From Candidatus Cryptobacteroides merdavium (GTDB lineage: Bacteria > Bacteroidota > Bacteroidia > Bacteroidales > UBA932): DNA of 57,012 nt. Below the pieces are notes generated by a model. That model saw only the letters and a program-made list of their open reading frames with translations. It searched no databases and had not been told where the DNA came from. Every line of letters begins with the position of its first letter. The first letter of the stretch is position 1. The position numbers and the translations under genes are program-made. The stretch is taken from NCBI GenBank assembly GCA_017694755.1, contig JADIMO010000015.1:1-57012 (forward strand). Reading direction: 5' to 3'. This document shows, one piece after another, positions 50,145-57,012 of this stretch.

Positions 50145-50969
50145 TCATTCCATCCATCTGAAGTAGGCCGCTTCCGCAGCAGTGACTGCGGCAGTTTCCG
50201 TGCGCAGCCTGGACGGTCCGAGATGGACCGGTATGAAGCCGTGGCTGAGAGCCAGTTCAGCTTCTTCCGGGGAAAAATCCCCTTCAGGGCCTATCATGAC
50301 GATTGCCTCATGCCCGTCATATCTGTCAAAAGCTTCCTTTATGGAAATTCTCGGATGTGATGCGTCTTCAAAGCAATATGCGATGAGTCTCAATGGTTTT
50401 CCTGTATGAGTCCTGTCTGTGTGGTCCGGATTTGCAGCCGTACCGTGGATTGGAACCTCCTTGTCTGTGGTATGGAGTTCAGCTGGTGTTTCGGTGTCGT
50501 CATCTCCGTATTTCAGGATAAAGTCCTTGACCGGCATCGGCTCATGTATTGCCGGGACGGCTCCCTTGAGGGATTGTTTCACCGCTGATACCAATATTTT
50601 TTCCACTCTGGAGGTCTTGAATATCTTCCGTTCCGAGTGCATCCCTATTATAGGGGAGATTTCATCGGTTCCGATTTCACAGGCCTTTTCGGCAAACCAT
50701 TCATATCTGTCGGCGTTTTTTGTCGGAGCAACGGCAAGGTGCAGCCTGTACGGGTGTGTCCCCCAGTCCGGTTCGGAAGAAATTATTTCCGCCTCGACGC
50801 ATTTCGGCGACGCTGAAATGATGCGGCACCGATACAGTGTTCCTGTTCCGTCTATTACGGAGATGATATCTCCTTCCCTGTGCCTCAGCACCTTCGCGCA
50901 ATGTGCCGCCTCGTCTTCGGAGAGCCTGCATCTGCTTCCGTCAATTTCTTTAGAATAGAATATTTCCAT
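50145..50969 (-). CDS. rsmE: 16S rRNA m3U1498 methyltransferase
   Basis: The protein has 274 residues. The N-terminal PUA-like part has CRLSEDEAAHCAKVLRHREG, and the SPOUT knot has KNADRYEWFAEKACEIGTDE, ILVSAVKQSLKGAVP, MIGPEGDFSPEEAELA and VHLGPSRLRTETAAVTAAE. It methylates U1498 in 30S subunits. It is about 30 residues longer than usual because of an inserted acidic loop (residues about 155-185). It is convergent with the Sua5 gene. TATCTTTG (complement 51010-51017) is a likely -7 box. Confidence 0.94.
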   Translation of the reverse strand: MEIFYSKEIDGSRCRLSEDEAAHCAKVLRHREGDIISVIDGTGTLYRCRIISASPKCVEAEIISSEPDWGTHPYRLHLAVAPTKNADRYEWFAEKACEIGTDEISPIIGMHSERKIFKTSRVEKILVSAVKQSLKGAVPAIHEPMPVKDFILKYGDDDTETPAELHTTDKEVPIHGTAANPDHTDRTHTGKPLRLIAYCFEDASHPRISIKEAFDRYDGHEAIVMIGPEGDFSPEEAELALSHGFIPVHLGPSRLRTETAAVTAAEAAYFRWME

Positions 50970-51103
50970 GAAATCCCGATTGAATCCAGTGACAAATCAA
51001 ATATTTCGGCAAAGATATAAATGATTGTCCTGAAAATGTCACCGGGAAAAGATCAACCGGCGGAAAATTCCATGTTTTGGACATAAAATCAAACCGGGTG
51101 CAA

Positions 51104-51132
51104 TTGCGTTGTCAATAAAAAGATTACCTTTG
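51104..51132 (+). promoter_or_regulatory. Promoter of the DEAD-box helicase
   Basis: TTG at 51104-51106 lies 18 bases before TACCTTTG at 51125-51132. It shows that translation starts at ATG 51159 and not at the in-frame codon at 51132. Confidence 0.7.
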
Positions 51133-51158
51133 TGCCCGGAATATATTACAGTTATTTG

Positions 51159-53018
51159 ATGAAGACATTTGAAGAGCTTGGCGTCGCACCGGAGATCCGT
51201 CGCGCCATTGAAGAGATGGGCTATGCGTACCCTATGCCCGTACAGGAGGAAGTGATTCCGTACCTTTTGGGCGAAAACAATGACATTGTGGCACTTGCGC
51301 AGACGGGAACCGGAAAGACCGCTGCCTTCGGACTGCCGCTGATACAGAAAGTTGACATTGAGAATGTTGTACCTCAGTCGCTTATTCTGTGTCCTACGAG
51401 GGAACTTTGCCTGCAGATTGCAGGGGACCTGAATGACTATTCGAAATATGTGGAGGGACTCAAGGTCCTGCCTGTCTACGGAGGCTCTTCGATTGAAAGT
51501 CAGATAAGGTCGCTGAAAAGGGGAGTGCATATCATCGTGGCCACCCCGGGCCGTCTTCTGGACCTGATGGAGCGCAAGACCGTTTCGCTTGCTACGATAA
51601 AGAATGTGGTGATGGACGAGGCGGACGAGATGCTGGACATGGGATTCACGGACAGCATCAATGCCATTCTTGCAGATGTTCCGCAGGAGCGCAATACTCT
51701 GATGTTCTCAGCCACGATGAGTCCTGAAATATCAAAGATAGCAAAGAATTATCTCCGTAATCCTAAGGAAGTCACCATAGGCCGCAAGAACGAAAGCACG
51801 GCCAATGTGCGCCATGTGGTCTATATGGTGCATGCCAAGGACAAATACGAGACTCTGAAAAGGATAGTGGACTACTATCCGAGAATATATGCCATCATCT
51901 TCTGCCGCACCCGCAAGGAAACGCAGGAGATAGCCGAACAGCTGATGCAGGAGGGATACAATGCCGATACCCTGCACGGGGACCTTTCGCAGGCACAGCG
52001 TGATACTGTGATGCAGCGGTTCCGTCTCCGCAATATCCAGCTGCTTGTAGCCACTGATGTCGCAGCCCGCGGTCTGGATGTGGATGACCTTACCCATGTC
52101 ATCAACTACGGACTGCCGGACGATGTGGAAAGCTACACCCACCGCAGCGGCCGTACAGGCCGGGCAGGAAAGACCGGTACATCCATCGCCATCATCAACC
52201 TCCGCGAGAAAGGGAAGGTGAAGCAGATTGAAAAGGTTATAGGCAAGGAGTTTGTCCCGGGTGAAATTCCTACCGCAAGGCAGATCTGTGAAAAGCAACT
52301 GATCAAGGTTATCGACGAGCTTGAGAGGGTACAGGTCAATGAGGAAGAAATCAATGACTTCATGCCGGAGATATACCGCAAGCTCGACTGGCTGGGCAAG
52401 GAAGACCTCATCAAGAGGGTGGTTTCACATGAATTCAACCGTTTCTACGAATATTACCGCAACAAGCCTGAGATAGTTGCCGCCACTGATGACAAGAAGA
52501 GCAAGCGCGACAAGGCTTCCGAGGGTGCCCGTCAGGCAGAGCCGGGCTATACCCGTCTTTTCATCAATCTGGGCAAGATTGACGGACTGACCGTGGGCAA
52601 GCTCATGGAAATCCTCAACAAGAATATCCGGGAACGTGTTGAGGTCGGCCGTATCGACCTGATGCGCAGGTTCTCGTTCTTCGAAGTCAAGGAAGAAGAT
52701 GCAGATATCGTGGTTTCTTCTCTGGACGGGCAGTCATGGAAGGGTTACCGTCTGGGTGTCGAGATAGCCGGAGGCGAAGGAGCTGTTCCAGCTTCGAAGC
52801 CGGGACGCAAGGGCGACAAGGGCGGCAAGAAAAAATCCGGCTTTGATGACCGTGAGCCTCGCCGCGGAAGAAGAGACGAGCGTGAGTCCGGCCGTTCCGG
52901 AAAGCGTGGCCGTTCAGATAGGCCGAAGAACTGGAAAGACGACTGGAAACAGTTCTTCCAGAACGATGCCTGGGACAGGGAACCGTCAGGAAAAGGCGGC
53001 AAAAAGAGAAAGAAATAG
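51159..53018 (+). CDS. DEAD-box RNA helicase with DbpA-type RNA-binding domain
   Basis: The protein has 619 residues from ATG 51159. The helicase motifs are YPMPVQEEVIP (Q motif), AQTGTGKTAAFG, PTRELCLQI, TPGRLLD, DEADEMLD, SATMS, ARGLDVDDLTHVINY and HRSGRTGRAGKTG. Residues about 470-550 (YTRLFINLGKIDGLTVGKLM to GYRLGVEIAG) are a DbpA/CsdA RNA-binding domain. The Arg/Lys/Gly-rich tail ends GKGGKKRKK. It most likely works in ribosome assembly or cold adaptation, as DeaD does. Confidence 0.95.
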   Translation: MKTFEELGVAPEIRRAIEEMGYAYPMPVQEEVIPYLLGENNDIVALAQTGTGKTAAFGLPLIQKVDIENVVPQSLILCPTRELCLQIAGDLNDYSKYVEGLKVLPVYGGSSIESQIRSLKRGVHIIVATPGRLLDLMERKTVSLATIKNVVMDEADEMLDMGFTDSINAILADVPQERNTLMFSATMSPEISKIAKNYLRNPKEVTIGRKNESTANVRHVVYMVHAKDKYETLKRIVDYYPRIYAIIFCRTRKETQEIAEQLMQEGYNADTLHGDLSQAQRDTVMQRFRLRNIQLLVATDVAARGLDVDDLTHVINYGLPDDVESYTHRSGRTGRAGKTGTSIAIINLREKGKVKQIEKVIGKEFVPGEIPTARQICEKQLIKVIDELERVQVNEEEINDFMPEIYRKLDWLGKEDLIKRVVSHEFNRFYEYYRNKPEIVAATDDKKSKRDKASEGARQAEPGYTRLFINLGKIDGLTVGKLMEILNKNIRERVEVGRIDLMRRFSFFEVKEEDADIVVSSLDGQSWKGYRLGVEIAGGEGAVPASKPGRKGDKGGKKKSGFDDREPRRGRRDERESGRSGKRGRSDRPKNWKDDWKQFFQNDAWDREPSGKGGKKRKK

Positions 53019-53070
53019 GCAATCCCTCGACTGAACTCAGAATCTCTGAGGGGGCTTTGGATGACAAACT

Positions 53071-53577
53071 ATGTATATAGGGCTCATATCTGATACGCAC
53101 GGGGTCTTTGACGGTCCTCTGATGGATTTCCTGCAGCCGGTGGATGAAATCTGGCATGCAGGGGATTTCGGAGGGCTGGAGACGGCGCAGAAGATAGCCT
53201 CCTTCAAGCCGCTGAAGGGAGTCTACGGCAATTGTGACAGTCAGGATCTGAGGCTGGAATATCCTATGTTCCAGCTTTTTGACTGCTGCGGAATGAAGGT
53301 GCTCATGATCCATATCGGAGGATATCCCGGACGGTATGACCCGAGGGCAAGGGCCTTGATTGACGAACACAGGCCTGATATTTTCGTATGCGGGCATTCC
53401 CACATTCTCCGTGTCATGAACGACAGGAAGAGGAACATGATGGTCATAAATCCCGGGGCTGCCGGAATATATGGCTTTCATACGGTCCGCACCGCCTTGA
53501 GATTCCATATTGATGCAGGGAAAATTCATGATATGGAGGTCTACGAGCTGGACAAGCCAGGCCGGGGTGGCCGATAG
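53071..53577 (+). CDS. YfcE/MJ0936-type metallophosphoesterase
   Basis: The protein has 168 residues with the metal-binding set of calcineurin-like phosphodiesterases: ISDTHGVFDG, IWHAGDFGG, GVYGNCDSQD, MIHIGGYPG and VCGHSHILRV, then NPGAAG. The family hydrolyses phosphodiesters such as bis-pNPP in vitro; the natural substrate is uncertain. It is followed by radA after 22 bases. Confidence 0.92.
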   Translation: MYIGLISDTHGVFDGPLMDFLQPVDEIWHAGDFGGLETAQKIASFKPLKGVYGNCDSQDLRLEYPMFQLFDCCGMKVLMIHIGGYPGRYDPRARALIDEHRPDIFVCGHSHILRVMNDRKRNMMVINPGAAGIYGFHTVRTALRFHIDAGKIHDMEVYELDKPGRGGR

Positions 53578-53599
53578 CCGGAAATGAAAATAGATATTT

Positions 53600-54970
53600 A
53601 TGGCATTGAAACAGAAAACTGTATGGTTCTGCACTTCCTGCGGGAACGAGAGCATCAAATGGATGGGCCGGTGTCCTGCGTGCGGGGAGTGGAACACAAT
53701 GGTCGAAGAAAAGGTGGCGACGGGGAAGTCCGGAGATAGCCGCCGTGGCATTTCCGTACCCGGAAGCAGCCACAGGCCGATGCCGCTTTCCGACATAGAC
53801 ACGACTCAGGACAGCAGGATTTCATTGAACAATGCCGAGGTTGACCGGATTCTCGGAGGCGGGCTCGTGGAAGGCTCACTGGTGCTGATTGGCGGAGAAC
53901 CGGGTATAGGAAAATCCACCCTTTCCCTGCAGATCCCTCTTCATTGCAAGTCGTTGAGGACATTGTATGTCACGGGGGAGGAGAGCGTGAAGCAGGTGAA
54001 GCTGAGGGCTGTGCGCCTCGGGGGCGATGACAGTAACTGCTTGATCTACAGCGAGACGCTGATGGAAAACATTCTGGAGGAGGCGAAGAAGATAATGCCG
54101 GACCTGATGATTGTGGACTCCGTGCAGACGGTCTATACCCAGACGATGGAATCTTCTGCAGGCTCCGTGTCGCAGATAAAGGAATGCGCATCCATGCTGC
54201 TGCGCTTTGCCAAGGAGACGGGAGTTCCTGTGATACTTATAGGCCACATCACCAAGGAGGGAAGCATTGCCGGGCCGAAGGTCCTCGAACATATTGTGGA
54301 TGTGGTCCTGCAGTTTGAAGGGGACAACAAGGGGGCATACAGGCTTTTGAGGAGCATCAAGAACCGTTTCGGCTCCACTTCCGAGCTTGCCGTGTTCGAG
54401 ATGACCGGAAAAGGGCTGAGGGAGGTGAGCAACCCTTCTGAAATGCTGATTCCCATGCATGAAGACGGGCTTAGCGGAGTGGCGGTGAGCGCAATGCTTG
54501 ACGGGACCCGTCCGTTCCTGATAGAGGTGCAGTCCCTTGTCAGCTCAGCCGCTTACGGGACTCCCCAGCGTTCTGCAACCGGCTTTGACGTGAGGCGCCT
54601 GAACATGCTTCTGGCAGTGCTTGAGAAGCGTGCCGGCTTCAGGCTCGGTGTGAAGGATGTGTTCCTGAACATGGCCGGAGGTCTGAGGGTGAGCGACCCG
54701 GCCTGCGACCTGGCAGTCATCTGTGCCGTGCTGTCTTCCAATTTTGACTTTGCCATTCCGTCAAATGTCTGCTTTGCCGGTGAGGTTGGTCTTAGCGGTG
54801 AGATCCGTCCGGTATCCCAGACCGACCGCCGCATCATGGAAGCCCAAAGGCTCGGGTTCAGAAAAATATACATTTCATCATTCGGCAGCCCCGACAACGT
54901 TCCTGACGGCATAGAAGCAGTTAAGGTCAGCGATGTCCCGGCCCTATGCCGCAGCCTGTTTTCAAAATGA
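53600..54970 (+). CDS. radA: DNA repair protein RadA
   Basis: The protein has 456 residues. It begins with a four-Cys zinc finger (WFCTSCGNESIKWMGRCPAC), then the RecA-like ATPase with LIGGEPGIGKSTLSLQ, the RadA hallmark KNRFGSTSELAVFEM, and a Lon-like C-terminal domain (VFLNMAGGLRVSDPACDLAV, GEVGLSGEIRPV). It promotes branch migration in recombination. Its stop overlaps the deformylase start by 4 bases (ATGA). Confidence 0.96.
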   Translation: MALKQKTVWFCTSCGNESIKWMGRCPACGEWNTMVEEKVATGKSGDSRRGISVPGSSHRPMPLSDIDTTQDSRISLNNAEVDRILGGGLVEGSLVLIGGEPGIGKSTLSLQIPLHCKSLRTLYVTGEESVKQVKLRAVRLGGDDSNCLIYSETLMENILEEAKKIMPDLMIVDSVQTVYTQTMESSAGSVSQIKECASMLLRFAKETGVPVILIGHITKEGSIAGPKVLEHIVDVVLQFEGDNKGAYRLLRSIKNRFGSTSELAVFEMTGKGLREVSNPSEMLIPMHEDGLSGVAVSAMLDGTRPFLIEVQSLVSSAAYGTPQRSATGFDVRRLNMLLAVLEKRAGFRLGVKDVFLNMAGGLRVSDPACDLAVICAVLSSNFDFAIPSNVCFAGEVGLSGEIRPVSQTDRRIMEAQRLGFRKIYISSFGSPDNVPDGIEAVKVSDVPALCRSLFSK

Positions 54971-55632
54971 AAATGATCAGTTCAGACATGCTTGCCGCAT
55001 TGTTCGCTGCAGTGACGGCGGCGGCCTTCGTTGTGCTTGTAGCTTTGTCAGACCGTCCTGAGAAAGAAGCGGGGCTGACATTCACCCCGGAAGAAATTTC
55101 TGTCATCAGTTCTGCCGATTCTGTGATGAGGGTCCTGACAGTCAATGATTCTCTTGACCTTTCGGCGCTCAGGGATTCTTCAGTGGATTTTTCCGATGCA
55201 GACCTTGCGACAGAGCATTACAGAAGGCTGGCCGCACTTATGGTCAGCACCATGACCGATCCGTCACAGGACGGTGTCGGCATAGCGGCTCCTCAGGTGG
55301 GCATAAACAGAAGGGTGGTTGCCGTACAGCGTTTTGACAAGGAAGGCGAACCTGTTGAGGTCTACCCTTGCATCCGGATAATCTCTGTTGAGGGTGTCCC
55401 TGTCCCAGGTCGTGAAGGATGCCTTTCCATTCCCGGTCATTATGGTACTGTCCTCCGTTATCCGCAGATTGTAGTGTCATACAAGGATATTGACTCCAAG
55501 AAAGAGGTTACCGATACCATTTCCGGCTACACTTCAGTCATCTTCCAGCACGAAACCGACCATCTCGACGGCATCCTCTACACTGACAAGGTCATGAAAG
55601 ACAGTCTTTTCACCGTTCCTGTCCAGCATTGA
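54967..55632 (+). CDS. def: Peptide deformylase with N-terminal membrane anchor
   Basis: The protein has 221 residues from ATG 54967 (4-base overlap with radA; a start at 54946 would overlap more). All three deformylase motifs are intact: GVGIAAPQVG, EGCLSIPG and QHETDHLDG, giving the Cys and two His of the metal site and the catalytic Glu. Before them is a stretch not found in ordinary deformylase: a hydrophobic segment LAALFAAVTAAAFVVLVAL (about residues 9-27), followed by a 40-residue acidic linker (FTPEEISVISSADSVMRVL). This would anchor or export the domain, while canonical deformylase is cytoplasmic. It may act at the membrane on nascent proteins or have another job. Confidence 0.88.
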   Translation: MKMISSDMLAALFAAVTAAAFVVLVALSDRPEKEAGLTFTPEEISVISSADSVMRVLTVNDSLDLSALRDSSVDFSDADLATEHYRRLAALMVSTMTDPSQDGVGIAAPQVGINRRVVAVQRFDKEGEPVEVYPCIRIISVEGVPVPGREGCLSIPGHYGTVLRYPQIVVSYKDIDSKKEVTDTISGYTSVIFQHETDHLDGILYTDKVMKDSLFTVPVQH

Positions 55633-57012
55633 CGCCTGCCGAGGGGATTTCGGTGGTGAGGAGGTAGAGGATTTTTTCAAGGATCTGGCGGACTCGGTAG
55701 GGGGAGGAGGTGCAGTTGTTGGTCATGATGGAGAAGATGATAATGTCATTGCGTCCGAGGGAAGCGTCCGTGCCGAAAGCCGGATTCTGTCCTGTCATGC
55801 ATGACAACACTTCTGCCGATGTCACGCCGGGAGGGAGGATGTAGCCGCTGTAGCAGAGGACTCCGTCCATAGAGCCGCTTTTGATGAGGATTCTGGATTT
55901 GGTTTCGGAGGCATATCTGCTCATGAGGTATGACATTGTGCCGTTGGAGCCGGGTGACGGCATGGTCATGAGGTAGTCTGAGGCGGCAGGGGAGCCGAGC
56001 ATGGCGTTCAGGAAAGTGCAGAAAAATTCCGGAGAGATATAGTTCTGCCTTGAAAGGCCGCTTCCGTCCTGAATCTTTACTCCATTGCATTTTACTCCGA
56101 GATCGGACAGGATGGATTTCACCGCCTGGCGCCCCGTTTCATATGAGCCTTTTCCGGAAAATTCCCTGCCGAGGGTCTTGAAAACGGTTTCGGCGAAGAA
56201 ATTGTTGCTTTCGAAATTGGTTTCAAAGGTTATTCTCTTCAAAGTCGGAGATATTGTGCTGCCAATGACTGTGATGGAGTCCGCCGGACAGACCGTCCCT
56301 TCAGGCAGGCCGAATGTGTCACCGAGGTCGGCCGCTCCCTCTGAGCATTCCACCCCGCATCCCCGCAGATATTCCATGAAATGCCAAGCACAGGTGTAGG
56401 CAGGGAACTTGTTGCTGCCTTCTTCCGTCTTCGGCGCCCTGTCAGATGCAAAAGTCCCCCTCATTTCCCCTACAGGGGCCAGTGAGGAAGTGTAGTAATA
56501 CAGCTTGTTGCCTGTGCCGGGCTCACCTGTCGTGCATGAGTATCTGTATTCCATCCATGGCGCTTCCGGATATCCCGGGCTGACTTTCACCGCCTCGCCG
56601 GGAACTGCTCCGGGAGCCACATTGAAGTCCTGCACATTCTCGTAGAATGACAGACCGCTCACTCCTGTGCCGTAATATGTCCCCAGGTCGTTCCAAAGCC
56701 ATGAATCCTCCTCCATCACCCTGTCGAAGAACCTGTCGTCCCCCACTATGTGCCCTTCAATCCTTTTTATCCCGGCATCGGCGATGAACTGTCTCCACTG
56801 CCTGAATGTCTGCTCCACCGGCACGGCGATGGAATCCCTTGAAGCAATGGTTGGATCTCCGCCTCCGATGATGTACAGGTCACCGTGGAGAATCCCGTCC
56901 TTTACCGTCCCGGAATAGCCTATCCCGGTCTTGTATCGGTAGTCCGCTCCGAGCCGGTGCAAGGCTGCGCCTGTCGTGATGAGCTTCATGTTGGATGCCG
57001 GGACCATTGCCC
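55610..57012 (-). CDS. dacB: D-alanyl-D-alanine carboxypeptidase/endopeptidase (PBP4 type), partial
   Basis: The frame enters from the right edge, so the signal peptide and first residues are missing; about 467 residues are visible. The catalytic set of class C low-mass PBPs is there: SNMK in VPASNMKLIT (nucleophile Ser, Lys), the second motif in DGSGLSRQNYISP, and KSG in ILIKSGSMDGV. It trims or cleaves peptidoglycan peptides in the periplasm. Its 3' end overlaps the end of def by 23 bases, tail to tail. Confidence 0.93.
   Translation of the reverse strand, partial: AMVPASNMKLITTGAALHRLGADYRYKTGIGYSGTVKDGILHGDLYIIGGGDPTIASRDSIAVPVEQTFRQWRQFIADAGIKRIEGHIVGDDRFFDRVMEEDSWLWNDLGTYYGTGVSGLSFYENVQDFNVAPGAVPGEAVKVSPGYPEAPWMEYRYSCTTGEPGTGNKLYYYTSSLAPVGEMRGTFASDRAPKTEEGSNKFPAYTCAWHFMEYLRGCGVECSEGAADLGDTFGLPEGTVCPADSITVIGSTISPTLKRITFETNFESNNFFAETVFKTLGREFSGKGSYETGRQAVKSILSDLGVKCNGVKIQDGSGLSRQNYISPEFFCTFLNAMLGSPAASDYLMTMPSPGSNGTMSYLMSRYASETKSRILIKSGSMDGVLCYSGYILPPGVTSAEVLSCMTGQNPAFGTDASLGRNDIIIFSIMTNNCTSSPYRVRQILEKILYLLTTEIPSAGVNAGQER

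Noticed and set aside
53036..53050. CTCAGA-ATC-TCTGAG hairpin between the helicase and the phosphoesterase as a terminator
   Set aside because: The stem is only 6 bp and no T-run follows, so a terminator cannot be supported.
1..57012. CRISPR array, insertion sequence, transposase, integrase or prophage genes
   Set aside because: I found no regularly spaced repeats, no transposase or recombinase motifs and no phage structural genes on either strand.

Overview
The window is a contiguous chromosomal segment of a Bacteroidota, almost certainly order Bacteroidales. The evidence is a SusC/SusD pair in a polysaccharide utilisation locus (PUL), DUF6259 and DUF3823 proteins, GH92 enzymes, promoters of the TTTG-N19-21-TAnnTTTG type, few Shine-Dalgarno sequences, and spacious gene starts lying just behind those promoters. 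The family cannot be fixed from sequence alone.

Layout. 1-2184: the N-terminal part of an MBL-fold hydrolase, a decayed gene, a small HD-domain protein, and a tRNA-Leu(CAA) with a strong terminator. 2400-30555: a large PUL arranged in four transcription blocks: GH92 plus SASA esterase (minus), GH3, two DUF6259 proteins and a TIM-barrel-like lipoprotein (plus), an EEP-family phosphodiesterase/phosphatase (minus), and GH92-SusC-SusD-DUF3823 followed by GH92-ROK kinase-phosphomannose isomerase (plus). 30680-38382: terminator, promoter, FMN riboswitch, TonB-dependent receptor, then aroB, a fused aroD-aroA, and aroC. 38523-44389: a YczE-like/cytidylate-kinase-like fusion, a cation:proton antiporter with a Usp-like tail, a flavodoxin-fold reductase, inorganic pyrophosphatase, queD and queE. 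44475-45741: an islet with a decayed YafQ toxin and its antitoxin, a DUF4160/DUF2442 pair, then tRNA-Met and tRNA-Gln. 45945-57012: housekeeping genes (ispF, mutL, rhomboid protease, Sua5/YrdC, rsmE, DEAD-box helicase, YfcE-type phosphoesterase, radA, an unusual membrane-anchored peptide deformylase, and a partial PBP4-type carboxypeptidase).

How the PUL may work. All three GH92 enzymes keep the Asp-containing DEDQGQM motif but have Gln where characterised alpha-mannosidases of this family have the general-acid Glu. That substitution is the hallmark of a GH92 enzyme that cleaves mannose-1-phosphate diesters, where the leaving group needs no protonation. Together with a catalytically complete EEP phosphodiesterase/phosphatase, a ROK sugar kinase and a phosphomannose isomerase, this suggests a locus for mannosyl-phosphate-decorated glycans (phosphomannan-like) rather than plain alpha-mannan. 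The released mannose would go to mannose-6-phosphate and fructose-6-phosphate. A dyad related to TGTATG-TT-CATACA lies right behind the -7 element of four PUL promoters (and a weaker form behind a fifth), which looks like a shared operator; no regulator gene is present in the window.

Other points of interest are the FMN riboswitch ahead of a TonB receptor and the shikimate genes, the AroD-AroA fusion, a PMI with a degenerate P-loop-kinase-like N-terminus, and two small accessory islets on the 3' side of tRNA genes.
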